Positions 1-9,767 are shown, counted from the stretch's first letter. The stretch: DNA of 64,000 bases from Microvirga sp. KLBC 81 (GCF_003075415.1 NZ_QDAH01000024.1:1-64000); one strand, 5' to 3'. The notes: generated by a model not told the origin, from the letters alone. Program-made: numbers and translations.

Positions 1-75
1 GGTGTTGGACGGGTTGAGGTTCGGGGTCGCTTCGGACGCGGCAACCCATTCACCCGCAATGTAATTCTTGGTCAT
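1..75 (-). CDS. Aldehyde dehydrogenase, N-terminal 25 codons only (probable 2-oxoglutarate semialdehyde dehydrogenase)
   Basis: The complement encodes a start resembling MTKNYIAGEWVAA followed by a run ending NLNPSNT, the usual opening of NAD(P)-dependent aldehyde dehydrogenases; the rest lies beyond the window. The ATG at 75 is chosen because GGAGAA lies 6-7 bases upstream; an ATG at 81 would abut it. It follows gguB in the same direction, separated by about 115 bases. Together with the two arabonate-pathway dehydratases at 9.9-12.6 kb, it is inferred to be the last enzyme of the non-phosphorylative L-arabinose pathway, oxidising 2-oxoglutarate semialdehyde to 2-oxoglutarate. Specificity cannot be seen in 25 residues; a succinate-semialdehyde-type enzyme is the main alternative. 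Confidence 0.7.
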   Translation of the reverse strand, partial: MTKNYIAGEWVAASEATPNLNPSNT

Positions 76-189
76 CAGCATTTCTCCATTCCGTATGCAG
101 GCTCAAGTATGCCCTGCCCGCTGACAGGCAAGGAGGCCAAGCTGCCCCTTATAGGGCTTGAGCCCCCGCTGAGAAGCGAGGGTCCCGTG

Positions 190-1389
190 TTACTTCTTTC
201 GATTGTATACGTCGAGGGATACGGCTGCGAGCAGCACCAGGCCCTTGATGACCTGCTGATAGTCGATTCCGATACCGAGGATCGACATGCCGTTATTCAT
301 GACACCCATGACGAAGGCGCCGATCACCGCACCCGTGACCTTGCCGACGCCGCCCGTAGCGGAGGCGCCACCGATGAAGACGGCCGCGATCACGTCGAGC
401 TCGAAGCCGAGACCGGCCTTGGGTGTCGCCGTGTTGAGGCGCGCCGCGAAGATGAGACCGGCAAGACCGGCGAGGACACCCATGTTCACGAAGGTCAGGA
501 AGGTCAGGCGCTCGGTCTTGATGCCAGAGAGCCGCGCCGCTTTCTCGTTGCCGCCCAGCGCATAGATACGCCGGCCGATTGTCGTGCGATTGGTTACGAA
601 GGCATAAAGAATGATCAGCACCGCCATGATGACCAGCACGTTCGGCAGGCCGCGATAGGTCGCCATCAGGTAGCAGAACGCAACCACGAGCAAAGCAAGA
701 AGCACGTTCTTGGCCACGAACAAGCCGAAAGGCGCTGTCTCGACGTCGTGCCTCAGCTGGTTCGCACGGCTGCGAACGCTGAAGTAGACAATGGCAATAA
801 CGCTCGCCACACCGATAAAGAGCGAGGTGTAGTTGAACCCTTCACCGCCGAAGAAATCGGGAATGAAACCGGAGCTGAGGCGCTGGAACACGACCGGGAA
901 CGGGCCGACCGACATGCCGCCGAGAAGAGCCAGCGTCAGCCCCTTGAACACGAGCATGCCAGCGAGCGTGACGATGAAGGAAGGCACCTTGAAATAGGCC
1001 ACCCAATAGCCCTGAGCCGCGCCGATAAGGCCGCCCACCACCAGACAGGCGATGGTGGTCGTCACGGGATCGAAGCCCCACTTCACCATCATCATGGCAG
1101 CCAAGCCGCCCACGAAGCCGACGATGGAGCCGACCGACAGGTCGATATGCCCGGCCACAATGACCAGCAGCATGCCGAGCGCCATGATGACGATATAGCT
1201 GTTCTGCAGAACCAGATTCGTGAGATTGAGAGGTCGCAGCAGGGTACCGTCCGTCGCGACCTGGAAGAACAGCATGATTACCAGGAGCGCAAGCAACATG
1301 CCGTAGTCACGGAAATGGGCCTTGATGAACTCCAGCCACGACGTCTTTTGCTGGGGAACGTGAAGCTCGTCAGCAGTTCTCGTATCCAT
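190..1389 (-). CDS. gguB: Sugar ABC transporter permease GguB
   Basis: This 399-residue inner-membrane permease of the ribose/xylose type (BPD_transp_2) has about ten hydrophobic segments and the family signature IDLSVGSIVGF near residue 85. Length and sequence match GguB (also called MmsB) of rhizobia and Agrobacterium, partner of ChvE and GguA in uptake of arabinose, galactose, xylose and glucose. It starts one base after the gguA stop, so the two are translationally linked. The order chvE-gguA-gguB is the classical one. XylH is the closest alternative name; the ChvE partner favours GguB. Confidence 0.9.
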   Translation of the reverse strand: MDTRTADELHVPQQKTSWLEFIKAHFRDYGMLLALLVIMLFFQVATDGTLLRPLNLTNLVLQNSYIVIMALGMLLVIVAGHIDLSVGSIVGFVGGLAAMMMVKWGFDPVTTTIACLVVGGLIGAAQGYWVAYFKVPSFIVTLAGMLVFKGLTLALLGGMSVGPFPVVFQRLSSGFIPDFFGGEGFNYTSLFIGVASVIAIVYFSVRSRANQLRHDVETAPFGLFVAKNVLLALLVVAFCYLMATYRGLPNVLVIMAVLIILYAFVTNRTTIGRRIYALGGNEKAARLSGIKTERLTFLTFVNMGVLAGLAGLIFAARLNTATPKAGLGFELDVIAAVFIGGASATGGVGKVTGAVIGAFVMGVMNNGMSILGIGIDYQQVIKGLVLLAAVSLDVYNRKK

Positions 1390-1390
1390 C

Positions 1391-2920
1391 TCAGCGTCTC
1401 CCCGACTTAACGATAGCGTGCATGATTTTTTCCTGTGAGGCCGCGGCGACGTCGAGCTCGGCGATCAGAGAGCCCTCGTTCATCACATAGATCCGGTCGC
1501 ACATTCCGAGCAGTTCCGGCATCTCGGACGAGATCATGAGGACACCTTTGCCGGCATCCGCCAAGCCGTTGATGATCGTGTAAATTTCGTATTTCGCCCC
1601 CACGTCAATGCCGCGGGTCGGCTCGTCCAGAATGAGGATCTCCGGGTTGGAGAAGAGCCACTTGCTCAGAACCACTTTCTGCTGGTTGCCGCCCGACAGA
1701 TTCACCGTCTCCTGGAACACGTTGGGCGAGCGGATCCGCATCCTGCTACGGTAGTCATTGGCAACAGCAAGCTCGCGAATGTCGTCAATGACAAGATTCT
1801 TTGCCACGCCGTCGAGGTTCGCCAGGGAGATATTCTTGCGAATGTCCTCGTCGAGAACCAGGCCATAGGTCTTGCGATCCTCAGTGGCATAAGCAATCCC
1901 ATTCGCAACGGCCTTTTCCACCGTGCTGACGTCGATCTCCTTACCGTGCAACAGCACGCGGCCCGATACGTTCTGGCCATAGCTGCGGCCGAAGAGGCTC
2001 ATGGCAAACTCCGTCCGCCCTGCCCCCATAAGACCTGCAATGCCGACGATCTCGCCGCGGCGGATGTTCAAGTTAACGTTCTTGACGACCTGCACGTTCG
2101 AATGAAGCGGATGATAGGCCGACCAGTTCTCGACCTGGAAAATAATCTCCCCGATATGGGACTCCCGCTTCGGATAGCGGTCCTCCATGGTACGGCCGAC
2201 CATGCCCCGAATGATACGATCCTCGCTGATCTGTCCGGCATGGCAATCGAGGGTCTCGACTGTGCTGCCGTCGCGAAGGACAGTGATGGAGTCCGCAACT
2301 TTCGTAATCTCGTTAAGCTTGTGGGAAATCAGGATCGACGAAATGCCTTGCGCCTTGAATTGCAAAAGCAGGTTCAGGAGCGCGTCGCTGTCCTTCTCGT
2401 TCAGGCTTGCCGTCGGCTCGTCCAGGATCAGCAGCTTGACCTTCTTGGACAAGGCCTTGGCGATCTCGACGAGCTGCTGCTTGCCGACACCGATATTGGT
2501 GACGAGCGTTTCCGGGGACTCATTGAGTCCCACGGTCTTGAGCAGCTGCTTGGTGCGCGAAAAAACCGCCGACCAGTCGATCACACCGAACTTGGCCTGC
2601 TCGTTGCCGAGAAAGATGTTTTCCGCAATCGACAGGAGTGGCACCAGAGCCAACTCCTGGTGAATGATGATGATGCCGAGTTCTTCGCTGTCCGCGATAC
2701 CCTTGAAGCGCCGCTCCTGACCTTCATAGATGATCTCGCCGGAATAGGAGCCGTGCGGGTACACGCCGCTCAGAACCTTCATCAAAGTCGATTTTCCCGC
2801 GCCGTTCTCTCCAACAAGCGCGTGGATTTCACCGGCTTTGACGGTGATGTTGACGTTGTCGAGCGCTTTCACGCCCGGAAACGTCTTGGTGATCCCTCGC
2901 ATCTCAAGGATCGCATTCAT
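1391..2920 (-). CDS. gguA: Sugar ABC transporter ATP-binding protein GguA
   Basis: This 509-residue protein has tandem ABC domains and energises the ChvE/GguB importer on the cytoplasmic face. The first domain has Walker [10 protein letters not shown] (residues 37-45) and Walker [12 protein letters not shown]. The second has the degenerate Walker A of monosaccharide importers (GLMGAGRTE, Lys replaced by Arg) but keeps the signature LSGGNQQK and [10 protein letters not shown], so only the N-terminal site is expected to be fully catalytic. It lies about 100 bases downstream of chvE, with a strong hairpin between them, and is followed almost immediately by gguB. Confidence 0.93.
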   Translation of the reverse strand: MNAILEMRGITKTFPGVKALDNVNITVKAGEIHALVGENGAGKSTLMKVLSGVYPHGSYSGEIIYEGQERRFKGIADSEELGIIIIHQELALVPLLSIAENIFLGNEQAKFGVIDWSAVFSRTKQLLKTVGLNESPETLVTNIGVGKQQLVEIAKALSKKVKLLILDEPTASLNEKDSDALLNLLLQFKAQGISSILISHKLNEITKVADSITVLRDGSTVETLDCHAGQISEDRIIRGMVGRTMEDRYPKRESHIGEIIFQVENWSAYHPLHSNVQVVKNVNLNIRRGEIVGIAGLMGAGRTEFAMSLFGRSYGQNVSGRVLLHGKEIDVSTVEKAVANGIAYATEDRKTYGLVLDEDIRKNISLANLDGVAKNLVIDDIRELAVANDYRSRMRIRSPNVFQETVNLSGGNQQKVVLSKWLFSNPEILILDEPTRGIDVGAKYEIYTIINGLADAGKGVLMISSEMPELLGMCDRIYVMNEGSLIAELDVAAASQEKIMHAIVKSGRR

Positions 2921-2977
2921 CGCTTAAACCTCAGGCAACTCAAGGAACGGGCCCCAAGCCCTTTCAGAAATGAGCAA

Positions 2978-3003
2978 GGACCCCGCGCAGGTGCGCAGGG
3001 TCC
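2978..3003 (-). promoter_or_regulatory. Intercistronic hairpin between chvE and gguA
   Basis: An inverted repeat (GGACCC-C-GCGCA, loop GG, TGCGC-A-GGGTCC) forms an 11-bp stem with one C/A mismatch just after the chvE stop. It has no T-run, so it is more likely a 3' stabiliser or partial attenuator than a full terminator. Such elements usually keep the binding-protein message more abundant than that of the membrane components. Confidence 0.6.
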
Positions 3004-3019
3004 GTCTTCGGTTCAAGTC

Positions 3020-4084
3020 CTACTTGAACTGGTCTTCCTTGTAGTAGCCGCTGCCGACCAGAATTTCCTTCCAGTTCGAAGCATCAACGCTGACCGGCTT
3101 CAGCAGGTAAGCGGGAACGACCTTCACGCCGTTCTCATAAGTCTTGGTGTCGTTCACCTCAGGCTGCTTGCCGGACAGAACAGCGTCCACCATGTTGACG
3201 GTGACCTTGGCGAGCTCGCGGGTGTCCTTGAACACCGTCTGAGTCTGCTCCTTGGCCAGGATCGACTTGATGGACGGAACCTCGGCGTCCTGACCGGTAA
3301 TCACCGGCATGGGCTGCTTCGGCGTGCCGTAGCCGACACCCTTGAGCGAGGAGATGATGCCGATGCTCAGGCCGTCATAGGGCGAGAGAACGGCGTCAAC
3401 CCGCTTGTCGGTGTAGTAGGCGCTGAGCAGGTTATCCATACGAGCCTGGGCGACAGCACCGTCCCAACGCAGGGTCGAAACCTTGTCCATGCCCGTCTGG
3501 CCGCTAACCACTTTGAGCTTGCCGCTCTTGATGTACGGGTCGAGCACCGACATGGCGCCATTGTAGAAGAAATAGGCGTTATTGTCGTCCGGCGAGCCAC
3601 CGAAGAGTTCGATATTGAAGGGACCCTTGCCCTCCTTCAAGCCGAGCGCCTTCTCGATGTAGCCTCCCTGGAGGACGCCGACTTGGAAGTTGTCGAACGT
3701 GGCATAGTAGTCGACGTTCTTGGAGTTACGGATCAGGCGGTCATAGGCAATGACCTTGATGCCTTTATCAGCTGCCTGCTGGAGAGCATCCGAGAGCGTC
3801 GTGCCGTCGATCGCCGCGATCACCAGCACCTTGGCGCCTTTGGTGATCATGTTCTCGATCTGCGAGAGCTGGTTCGGAATGTCGTCTTCGGCGTACTGAA
3901 GGTCAACGTTATAGCCCTTCTCCTTCAGCACCTTGACCATGTTGTTGCCGTCGTCGATCCAGCGCGCGGACGACTTTGTGGGCATAGCCACGCCAACGGT
4001 GCCCTTGCCCTGGGCGAGGGCCGGAGTGAGCAGGCTGGTCGCTCCGAGAGCCAGCGCTGCAAGTGCAGTCGTTAAAGTCCTCAA
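3020..4084 (-). CDS. chvE: Periplasmic multiple-sugar-binding protein ChvE
   Basis: This 354-residue periplasmic binding protein has a Sec signal peptide (cleavage after LTPALA, about residue 24). The mature part contains stretches diagnostic of Chv[54 protein letters not shown] and a C-terminal GYYKEDQ. In Agrobacterium ChvE binds arabinose, galactose, glucose and sugar acids and also signals to VirA; no vir genes are visible here, so a purely transport role is inferred. It heads the chvE-gguA-gguB unit, 294 bases downstream of the gntR gene. Confidence 0.95.
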   Translation of the reverse strand: MRTLTTALAALALGATSLLTPALAQGKGTVGVAMPTKSSARWIDDGNNMVKVLKEKGYNVDLQYAEDDIPNQLSQIENMITKGAKVLVIAAIDGTTLSDALQQAADKGIKVIAYDRLIRNSKNVDYYATFDNFQVGVLQGGYIEKALGLKEGKGPFNIELFGGSPDDNNAYFFYNGAMSVLDPYIKSGKLKVVSGQTGMDKVSTLRWDGAVAQARMDNLLSAYYTDKRVDAVLSPYDGLSIGIISSLKGVGYGTPKQPMPVITGQDAEVPSIKSILAKEQTQTVFKDTRELAKVTVNMVDAVLSGKQPEVNDTKTYENGVKVVPAYLLKPVSVDASNWKEILVGSGYYKEDQFK

Positions 4085-4296
4085 GGTCGTTCTCCCTTTT
4101 CCATCCTATGGCCGGGGCGGTCCATGGCTGTGCCGGCTCATATCTAGAGTTCCCACGCTGCGGGCCCAGGCAGTTCACGCTCACCGTTTGGGCGGCGTCG
4201 TCCAGTAGCAGCGGCGCCACAGGGCCCTTCTTCAGGAGCCCTTGCAGCTCGCATATCAGGCGATCCAACTCTGAAAGTCACGCGCCTAATCACTCA

Positions 4297-4312
4297 ATAA
4301 TACTATAATACT
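4297..4312. promoter_or_regulatory. AT-rich tandem 8-bp repeat upstream of chvE (possible operator)
   Basis: Two perfect adjacent copies of ATAATACT lie in an AT-rich patch within the otherwise GC-rich 294-base space between gntR and chvE. The patch is a plausible promoter or operator area for chvE or for the neighbouring GntR/FCD regulator. No protein assignment can be made from sequence alone. Confidence 0.3.
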
Positions 4313-4378
4313 ATTTTGCCGTGGAGAAGTGGCTCCAGTGGATTTTCAGAGTCTCTAAACTTTTAAGCCGACAGGGCT

Positions 4379-5155
4379 TCAGTTCCCTGAGAAAGCGTGC
4401 GTCGGGATGGTCGCCAGGGCAGCTTCGCCGTGTGTGATCCGGACGCGCTCGGCAGCTTGTATGATCAGCGCGGACATCGCCGCGCTGGCAGCCGATGGGT
4501 TCTTCTTCTCAATGGCATCGAACACGGCCTGATGCTGCTCCATCACCTGCTCGAACCGGGCATCGCTCGAAACGGGAGAGCTGATCGTGAAGGAGGTGGC
4601 AAGCGCCGCACCAATCACCGACCCAATCGATTGTAGGAAAGGATTGCCCGAGGCTTCGAGAATAGCCTGATGAAAGGCTAGATCCGCCTTGGTGAAACCC
4701 TGGCGATTGGTGGCGCAGCCATACATGGCCTGCAGTGCTTTTCGCATCCCTTCCAGCTGCTTCGGCGTCCGCCTCAGGGCGGCCGTCGCGCAGGCGAAGG
4801 GTTCCAGTGTCTGCCGGATTTCGAATAGCCAACCGAGGAACTGGGCATCCACGCCCATCTCGAGATGCCACTCGAGAATGTCGGCATCGAACATGTTCCA
4901 GTTGTTGCGGTCCAAAACCTTCGTGCCGACCTTGGTCTTGGACTCGATGAGGCCTTTCGCAGCCAAGGTCTTCAAGGCTTCCCGAAGAGCCGTGCGGGAG
5001 ACCCCGAACAGCTCCATCAGTTCGGCGTCGCCAGGCAGTATGCTGCCGACTGGAAAGCGCCCCCTCATGATGTTCTGGCCGATGCCGTGGGCCACGAGAT
5101 CGTGGGCCGACCGCGTTCTTGCAGGCTTGCGGAGATCGTCGTTTGCCAAAACCAT
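4379..5155 (-). CDS. GntR-family (FadR/FCD) transcriptional regulator
   Basis: This 258-residue repressor-type regulator has an N-terminal winged helix (residues about 15-80, with LMELFGVSRTALREALKTL as the recognition helix and ESKTKVGTKV as the wing). A C-terminal helical FCD domain follows, whose metal/ligand residues include DLAFHQAIL and EQHQAVF. FCD regulators of this type control sugar and sugar-acid catabolic genes and respond to the sugar or an intermediate. It starts 18 bases after the yjfF stop in the same direction and precedes chvE, so it probably controls both transporters and perhaps the divergent dehydratases. The effector (arabinose, arabonate or ketodeoxyarabonate) is inference. 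Confidence 0.85.
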   Translation of the reverse strand: MVLANDDLRKPARTRSAHDLVAHGIGQNIMRGRFPVGSILPGDAELMELFGVSRTALREALKTLAAKGLIESKTKVGTKVLDRNNWNMFDADILEWHLEMGVDAQFLGWLFEIRQTLEPFACATAALRRTPKQLEGMRKALQAMYGCATNRQGFTKADLAFHQAILEASGNPFLQSIGSVIGAALATSFTISSPVSSDARFEQVMEQHQAVFDAIEKKNPSAASAAMSALIIQAAERVRITHGEAALATIPTHAFSGN

Positions 5156-5173
5156 GATGAAGCTCTTGAAACT

Positions 5174-6133
5174 CTACCTTGCCCGGATCGATGCCGCCGA
5201 CAGCCCCCTCTGCAGAACGATGAAGGCGAACAGTAGCGCACCGATCGCAATCTTGGTCCACCAGGAACTCAAGGTCCCCTCAAAGGTGATGTAGGTTTGG
5301 ATCAACCCCTGGATGAGCACGCCAATGAGCGTGCCGATGATTGTTCCGGAGCCGCCCGTCAGAAGAGTGCCGCCAATGACGACTGCAGCAATCGTGTCGA
5401 GCTCAACCCCGGATGCTGCCAGGGAATAGCCCGCCGAAGTATAGAAAGAAAAGACGATTCCGGCCAAAGCCGCCAGAAAACTCGACAACATGTAGATCCG
5501 GACTGTCGTCTTCCCGACCGGAACGCCCATCAGCTCCGCCGATGTCCGGTTGCCGCCAAGTGCATAAACATTGGCCCCAAACCGGGTGAAATGCGCCAGC
5601 ACGATCCCTATGGCAAAAACCAGCAGCATGGTCAGAGCAATGAACGTGAGACGCCCTCCTCCCGGCAGTCGAAGGGCGATATCCGCGATCTCGCCATAGG
5701 CCGGAGCATTGATAGGGATCGAATCCGTTGTGAGTACAAAGCACATGCCTCGGGCCAGGAACATGCCGGCTAAGGTGACGATGAAAGCCGGGATCTGGAA
5801 GGTGTGGATCAGAAGCCCCATGCCGGCCCCGAACAAGGTCGCGATCCCAAGGATCAGAGCGAAAGCCAGATACGGATTGATATTGAACCGCTCGATGGCC
5901 ACAGCCAGAAAGACGCCAGTGAAGGCGATAACGGAACCAACCGACAGATCAATACCACCTGACAGGATCACGAAGGTCATGCCGACTGCGACGATGCCGA
6001 GAAAAGCATTGTCAGTCAGAAGATTGCCAATGACGCGGGTCGAGGCAAAGCTCGGGAACTGAGCCAGACAGATGAGGTAGCCTGCGATAAAGACGGCCAG
6101 CGTGATCAGAACCGGCAGGTGACGGCGCATCAT
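5174..6133 (-). CDS. yjfF: Sugar ABC transporter permease, YjfF type
   Basis: A 319-residue inner-membrane permease of the ribose-type family, with GIDLSVGSVIAFTG near residue 60 and eight to ten hydrophobic segments. The start at 6133 is chosen because its ATG overlaps the ytfT stop as ATGA; longer readings in this frame upstream run antiparallel in register over ytfT and are not coding. It is the second permease of the ytfQ-ytfR-ytfT-yjfF system, which in E. coli imports galactofuranose. In rhizobia, related systems also carry L-arabinose, and the neighbouring arabonate genes favour that substrate. Confidence 0.9.
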   Translation of the reverse strand: MMRRHLPVLITLAVFIAGYLICLAQFPSFASTRVIGNLLTDNAFLGIVAVGMTFVILSGGIDLSVGSVIAFTGVFLAVAIERFNINPYLAFALILGIATLFGAGMGLLIHTFQIPAFIVTLAGMFLARGMCFVLTTDSIPINAPAYGEIADIALRLPGGGRLTFIALTMLLVFAIGIVLAHFTRFGANVYALGGNRTSAELMGVPVGKTTVRIYMLSSFLAALAGIVFSFYTSAGYSLAASGVELDTIAAVVIGGTLLTGGSGTIIGTLIGVLIQGLIQTYITFEGTLSSWWTKIAIGALLFAFIVLQRGLSAASIRAR

Positions 6134-7137
6134 GCCTTGGCCCTCCAGACAACGCGGAGCCCGGACAGGACGGGCGACTGCGCCAACAGTACGGCCAGCA
6201 CCACGATGGCCTTCACAATGAGGTTGTATTCCGGCGGGAACCCACTGAGCAGGATGCCCGTATTCATGGCCTGAATGATGAGTGCCCCGACGACAGAGAG
6301 CCCGAGGCTGAACCGTCCGCCAAAGAGCGAGGTACCGCCAACAACGACGGCCAGAATGGCATCGAGCTCGAGCCAAAGCCCCGCATTGTTGGCATCCGCG
6401 CCCCGAATATCGGCCGTCACGATCAACCCTGCGATGGCGGCGCACAGGCTGCACCACATGTAGACCGCGATGGTCACGGCCTTCGTGCCAATACCCGCAT
6501 AGGCGCTTGAGCTCACATTGGCTCCAATGGCTTCGATGAAGAGCCCCAGAGCCGTAAATCGAACCACGAGATGCGTCACGATCAGCATTGCGAGAGCAAT
6601 GACGACTGGCATGGGCAGCATTAGGAATGATCCGCTGCCAATCGCAGCAAAGCCTTCGCTGACAAAGGTGATGATCTGCCCTTCCGTGATCAGCTGTGCG
6701 AAACCACGGCCGGCAACCATCAGGATGAGAGTGGCGACGAAGGGCTGGATCTCCAGAATGGCGACCAGGATGCCGTTCCACAGGCCGCAGGCCAATCCAA
6801 CTCCGGCAGCGGCAGCCAATGCCGCCGGGAGCGGATAGCCCTGGGCCGTTAAGGTGGCCGCTGTCGCTCCTGCGATCGCCATCACGGCACCAACCGAGAG
6901 ATCGATGCCGCGGGTGGCTATAACGAGCGTCATCCCCAGCGCAAGGATTGCTACGGGCGCACCTCGGTTCAGCACATCGATCAAGCTGCCGAAAAGACGC
7001 CCGTCCTGCAGGCGTACCGCGAAGAAATCACGAAACACCATCCAATTGACGAGAAGGACCACCAGCAGCGCTGCCAGCTGCGGCAGGCCTTTGGGAAGTG
7101 TACGAGGGGCACTGACCTGCATCATCATTCCGCTCAT
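6130..7137 (-). CDS. ytfT: Sugar ABC transporter permease, YtfT type
   Basis: A 335-residue inner-membrane permease containing RGIDLSVGAVMAIAG (about residue 78) and the hydrophobic segments of the ribose/galactofuranose permease family. It overlaps the ytfR stop by one base and the yjfF start by four, indicating translational coupling. It should form a heterodimeric pore with YjfF, as in E. coli YtfT-YjfF. Confidence 0.9.
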   Translation of the reverse strand: MSGMMMQVSAPRTLPKGLPQLAALLVVLLVNWMVFRDFFAVRLQDGRLFGSLIDVLNRGAPVAILALGMTLVIATRGIDLSVGAVMAIAGATAATLTAQGYPLPAALAAAAGVGLACGLWNGILVAILEIQPFVATLILMVAGRGFAQLITEGQIITFVSEGFAAIGSGSFLMLPMPVVIALAMLIVTHLVVRFTALGLFIEAIGANVSSSAYAGIGTKAVTIAVYMWCSLCAAIAGLIVTADIRGADANNAGLWLELDAILAVVVGGTSLFGGRFSLGLSVVGALIIQAMNTGILLSGFPPEYNLIVKAIVVLAVLLAQSPVLSGLRVVWRAKA

Positions 7138-8636
7138 TAATGGCTCGCAATCGTCGTCATGATGGTATCGGCGTTAACCTCCGGGCCGGACAATTCGCGC
7201 ACATGCTTCCGGTCGCGCAGAACCACGACGCGGTCACTGTAGGAGGCGATTTCTTCCAGTTCCGAGGAAATCACGAGCAAAGCGAGGCCGTCCTCGCACA
7301 GGCGCTCAATCAGGCGGATGATCTCCGCATGCGCACCGACATCGATTCCTCGGGTCGGCTCGTCGAGAATGAGGAAGCGAGGCTCGGTTGCGAGCCAACG
7401 GGCCAGCAAGGCCTTCTGCTGGTTCCCGCCGGAGAGAAGACCGATAGGCTTTTCCGCATCGGGCGTGCGGATATCCAGGAGCTTGATGAAGCGGTTGGCG
7501 ATCTCGTCCTGCCTGCGACGGGGGATCTGATGCAGCCATCCGCGCTGCGCCTGCAAGGCAAGAATGATGTTCTCGCGGATCGAGAGTTCCGCAACAATGC
7601 CTTCCGTCTTGCGATCTTCGGGAGTGAAACCGAACCGCAATCTGGACGCATCCCGAGGGGACGCGATGCGCACAGGCTTGCCATCCACAAACGCCTGCCC
7701 GCTCTCGGCTCGCTCAATGCCGAAGATCAGTTTAGCCGTCTCCGTGCGCCCGGATCCCAGAAGCCCGGCTAGACCCACGACTTCGCCAGGGCGGATTTCA
7801 AGATCGAACGGCTCTACGAGGCGGCGCTTGCCGTAACCCTTGAACGCCACCACAGGATTGCCGGTCACGGCCGGACGCCGGTTGCGATGGAGGGCCTCTG
7901 CTGCGAGCTCTCGCCCGAGCATCATGGAGACGAGTTCAATCCGAGGCAGCTCCGCTATGGGACGTGAACCAACGAGGCGCCCATTGCGGAGCACGGTGAT
8001 CCGGTCGCACACGGCATAGACCTGATCGAGGAAGTGCGTGACGAAGACAATGCCGATGCCTCGCGCCTTCAAATCATTCAGAATGCGAAAGAGCGTTTCG
8101 ACCTCCTGCGCATCGAGACTGGCCGTCGGTTCGTCCAGGATCAGCACCTTGGCGGAAAGATCCACGGCACGCGCAATCGCAACGATCTGCTGAACGGCAA
8201 CCGAGAAGCTTCCCAATGGATCGGCCACATTGATATGGAGACCGTAGGTTGCGAGAAGCTCGGATGAGCGTCGGCGCATTTCGCCCGTACGAACAAGACC
8301 GAAACGGTGAGGCTGCCGGCCGATGAAGAGGTTTTCGGCAACGGAGAGATTAGGGAGGAGATTCACCTCCTGGTAGACGGTTCCGATTCCCAGTGAGAGA
8401 GCATCTGCCGGGTCACGTGCTTCAATCTCCTGGCCATCGAGACAAATGCTGCCGCCGTCCCGCCTGAAGACACCCGTGAGCACCTTGATCAGCGTGGACT
8501 TGCCGGCTCCGTTTTCACCTAAAAGACCGTGGATCTCGCCGCCGCGCAGGGTGAAATCAACATGGTCGAGCGCCTGGACGCCTGGAAAACCTTTTGTCAG
8601 GCCCCTAATCTCAAGAAGATCAGGCTGCTCGCTCAT
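7137..8636 (-). CDS. ytfR: Sugar ABC transporter ATP-binding protein, YtfR type
   Basis: A tandem ABC ATPase of 499 residues. The first domain has [12 protein letters not shown] and [12 protein letters not shown]. The second has the degenerate GLLGSGRTE, then [14 protein letters not shown] and [11 protein letters not shown] chose the ATG at 8636 (MSEQPDLLEI), with a GAGGGGG tract about 10 bases upstream. An in-frame ATG at 8645 is possible but lies almost on that tract. It is the energiser of the YtfQRT-YjfF importer, and a hairpin separates it from ytfQ. Confidence 0.9.
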   Translation of the reverse strand: MSEQPDLLEIRGLTKGFPGVQALDHVDFTLRGGEIHGLLGENGAGKSTLIKVLTGVFRRDGGSICLDGQEIEARDPADALSLGIGTVYQEVNLLPNLSVAENLFIGRQPHRFGLVRTGEMRRRSSELLATYGLHINVADPLGSFSVAVQQIVAIARAVDLSAKVLILDEPTASLDAQEVETLFRILNDLKARGIGIVFVTHFLDQVYAVCDRITVLRNGRLVGSRPIAELPRIELVSMMLGRELAAEALHRNRRPAVTGNPVVAFKGYGKRRLVEPFDLEIRPGEVVGLAGLLGSGRTETAKLIFGIERAESGQAFVDGKPVRIASPRDASRLRFGFTPEDRKTEGIVAELSIRENIILALQAQRGWLHQIPRRRQDEIANRFIKLLDIRTPDAEKPIGLLSGGNQQKALLARWLATEPRFLILDEPTRGIDVGAHAEIIRLIERLCEDGLALLVISSELEEIASYSDRVVVLRDRKHVRELSGPEVNADTIMTTIASH

Positions 8637-8696
8637 TAACTGCATACCCCCTCGCCAGTTCACGGGTGAACCGCCCCTTGAGAACGGAACATGAAA

Positions 8697-8726
8697 GGCG
8701 GCAGGCATGCCCCCACACCTGCCGCC
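8697..8726 (-). promoter_or_regulatory. Intercistronic hairpin between ytfQ and ytfR
   Basis: A perfect 9-bp stem (GGCGGCAGG / CCTGCCGCC) with a 12-base loop follows the ytfQ stop. On the minus strand only TTT follows it, so complete termination is unlikely. It occupies the same place as the hairpin after chvE, between binding protein and ATPase genes, and probably sets differential expression within the operon. Confidence 0.6.
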
Positions 8727-8741
8727 CGTGGATCCAAGAGG

Positions 8742-9704
8742 TCAGTAGAGCTCCTTGCGCTTCTCGTACTCGGCCTTCGCCGTCTCCGGCGTGTAGACCT
8801 TGGACTCCGTCTGGATCCACTTCTTCGGAGCAGTGCCAGCCTTCTTGTAGGCAATCAGGGCATCCAATGCGGGACCAGCCATGTTGGGCGTCAGCTCCAC
8901 GGTGACGTTCGCCTCGCCATCGGCCATCGCCTTGAAGATATCTGGCACAGCGTCGATGGAGACGACCTTGATGTCCTTGCCCGGCTTCAGGCCCGCTTCC
9001 TTGATGGCCTGGATGGCGCCGATGGCCATGTCGTCGTTGTGGGCATAGACGGCGCAGATGTTCTTGCCGCCGCCTTCAGCCTTGATGAAGCTCTCCATCA
9101 CCTCTTTGCCCTTGGTGCGGGTGAAGTCGCCGGACTGGGTGCGAATGATCTTCATGCCAGGATTGGCGGCCACGACCTGATCAAAACCCTTCTTGCGGTT
9201 GATCGCCGGGCTCGAGCCAACGGTGCCTTGCAGTTCGACCACATTGCACTTGCCGCCGGTTTCCTTGGCTAGCCATTCGCCGGCGACCTTACCCTCATAG
9301 ACGGTGTCGGAGGTCACAGCGGTCAGATAGAGCGATTCGTCCTTCGTCTCGATGGAGCGGTCGAGCAGCACCACCGGGATCTTGGCTTCCTTGGCCTCCT
9401 TGAGCACCGCATCCCAGCCGGTCGCGACGACCGGGGCCAGGAGAATGGCGTCAACGCCCTGCGCGATGAAGGAGCGGACCGCACGGATCTGATTCTCCTG
9501 CTTCTGCTGCGCATCTGAGATCTTCAGATCGATGCCGCGTTTTTCGGCCTCGATTTTTGAGACCTTCGTCTCCGCGGCGCGCCAGCCGGATTCCGATCCG
9601 ACCTGCGAAAAGCCAACGGTCATTTTGGTCTGGGCGTATGCAGCACCCGACGACAGCATCAGCGCAGCCATACCGATTGTCGTCAGAAGATGACGAGCCT
9701 TCAT
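8742..9704 (-). CDS. ytfQ: Periplasmic sugar-binding protein, YtfQ type
   Basis: A 320-residue periplasmic binding protein (Peripla_BP_4) with a Sec signal peptide ending SSGAAYA. The mature start KMTVGFSQVGSESGWR, then AVRSFIAQGVDAILLAPV, VYAHNDDMAIGAIQAIKEAG and NVTVELTPNMAGPAL, are characteristic of the galactofuranose-binding protein YtfQ. The start at 9704 is preceded by GGGAGAA; an upstream in-frame start at 9770 would add a charged leader before the signal peptide and is rejected. It is the first gene of the ytfQRT-yjfF-gntR unit, transcribed away from the arabonate dehydratase gene. Confidence 0.92.
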   Translation of the reverse strand: MKARHLLTTIGMAALMLSSGAAYAQTKMTVGFSQVGSESGWRAAETKVSKIEAEKRGIDLKISDAQQKQENQIRAVRSFIAQGVDAILLAPVVATGWDAVLKEAKEAKIPVVLLDRSIETKDESLYLTAVTSDTVYEGKVAGEWLAKETGGKCNVVELQGTVGSSPAINRKKGFDQVVAANPGMKIIRTQSGDFTRTKGKEVMESFIKAEGGGKNICAVYAHNDDMAIGAIQAIKEAGLKPGKDIKVVSIDAVPDIFKAMADGEANVTVELTPNMAGPALDALIAYKKAGTAPKKWIQTESKVYTPETAKAEYEKRKELY

Positions 9705-9767
9705 GCGTTTTCTCCCACTGGATTCTTTGATTTTAGACTTTAGCAGCCTTAACAGCTGCCTATTTAT

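Noticed and set aside
109-1410. 433-codon open frame on the plus strand
   Set aside because: Runs opposite gguB, has a composition rich in His/Asp/Glu/Arg typical of antisense frames in GC-rich DNA and matches no family.
1946-4075. 709-codon open frame on the plus strand
   Set aside because: Antisense to gguA and chvE, both of which are unmistakable; no recognisable domain.
6134-6781. N-terminal extension of yjfF to 535 codons
   Set aside because: The extension lies in another frame of ytfT; the ATGA overlap at 6130-6133 gives a family-length protein.
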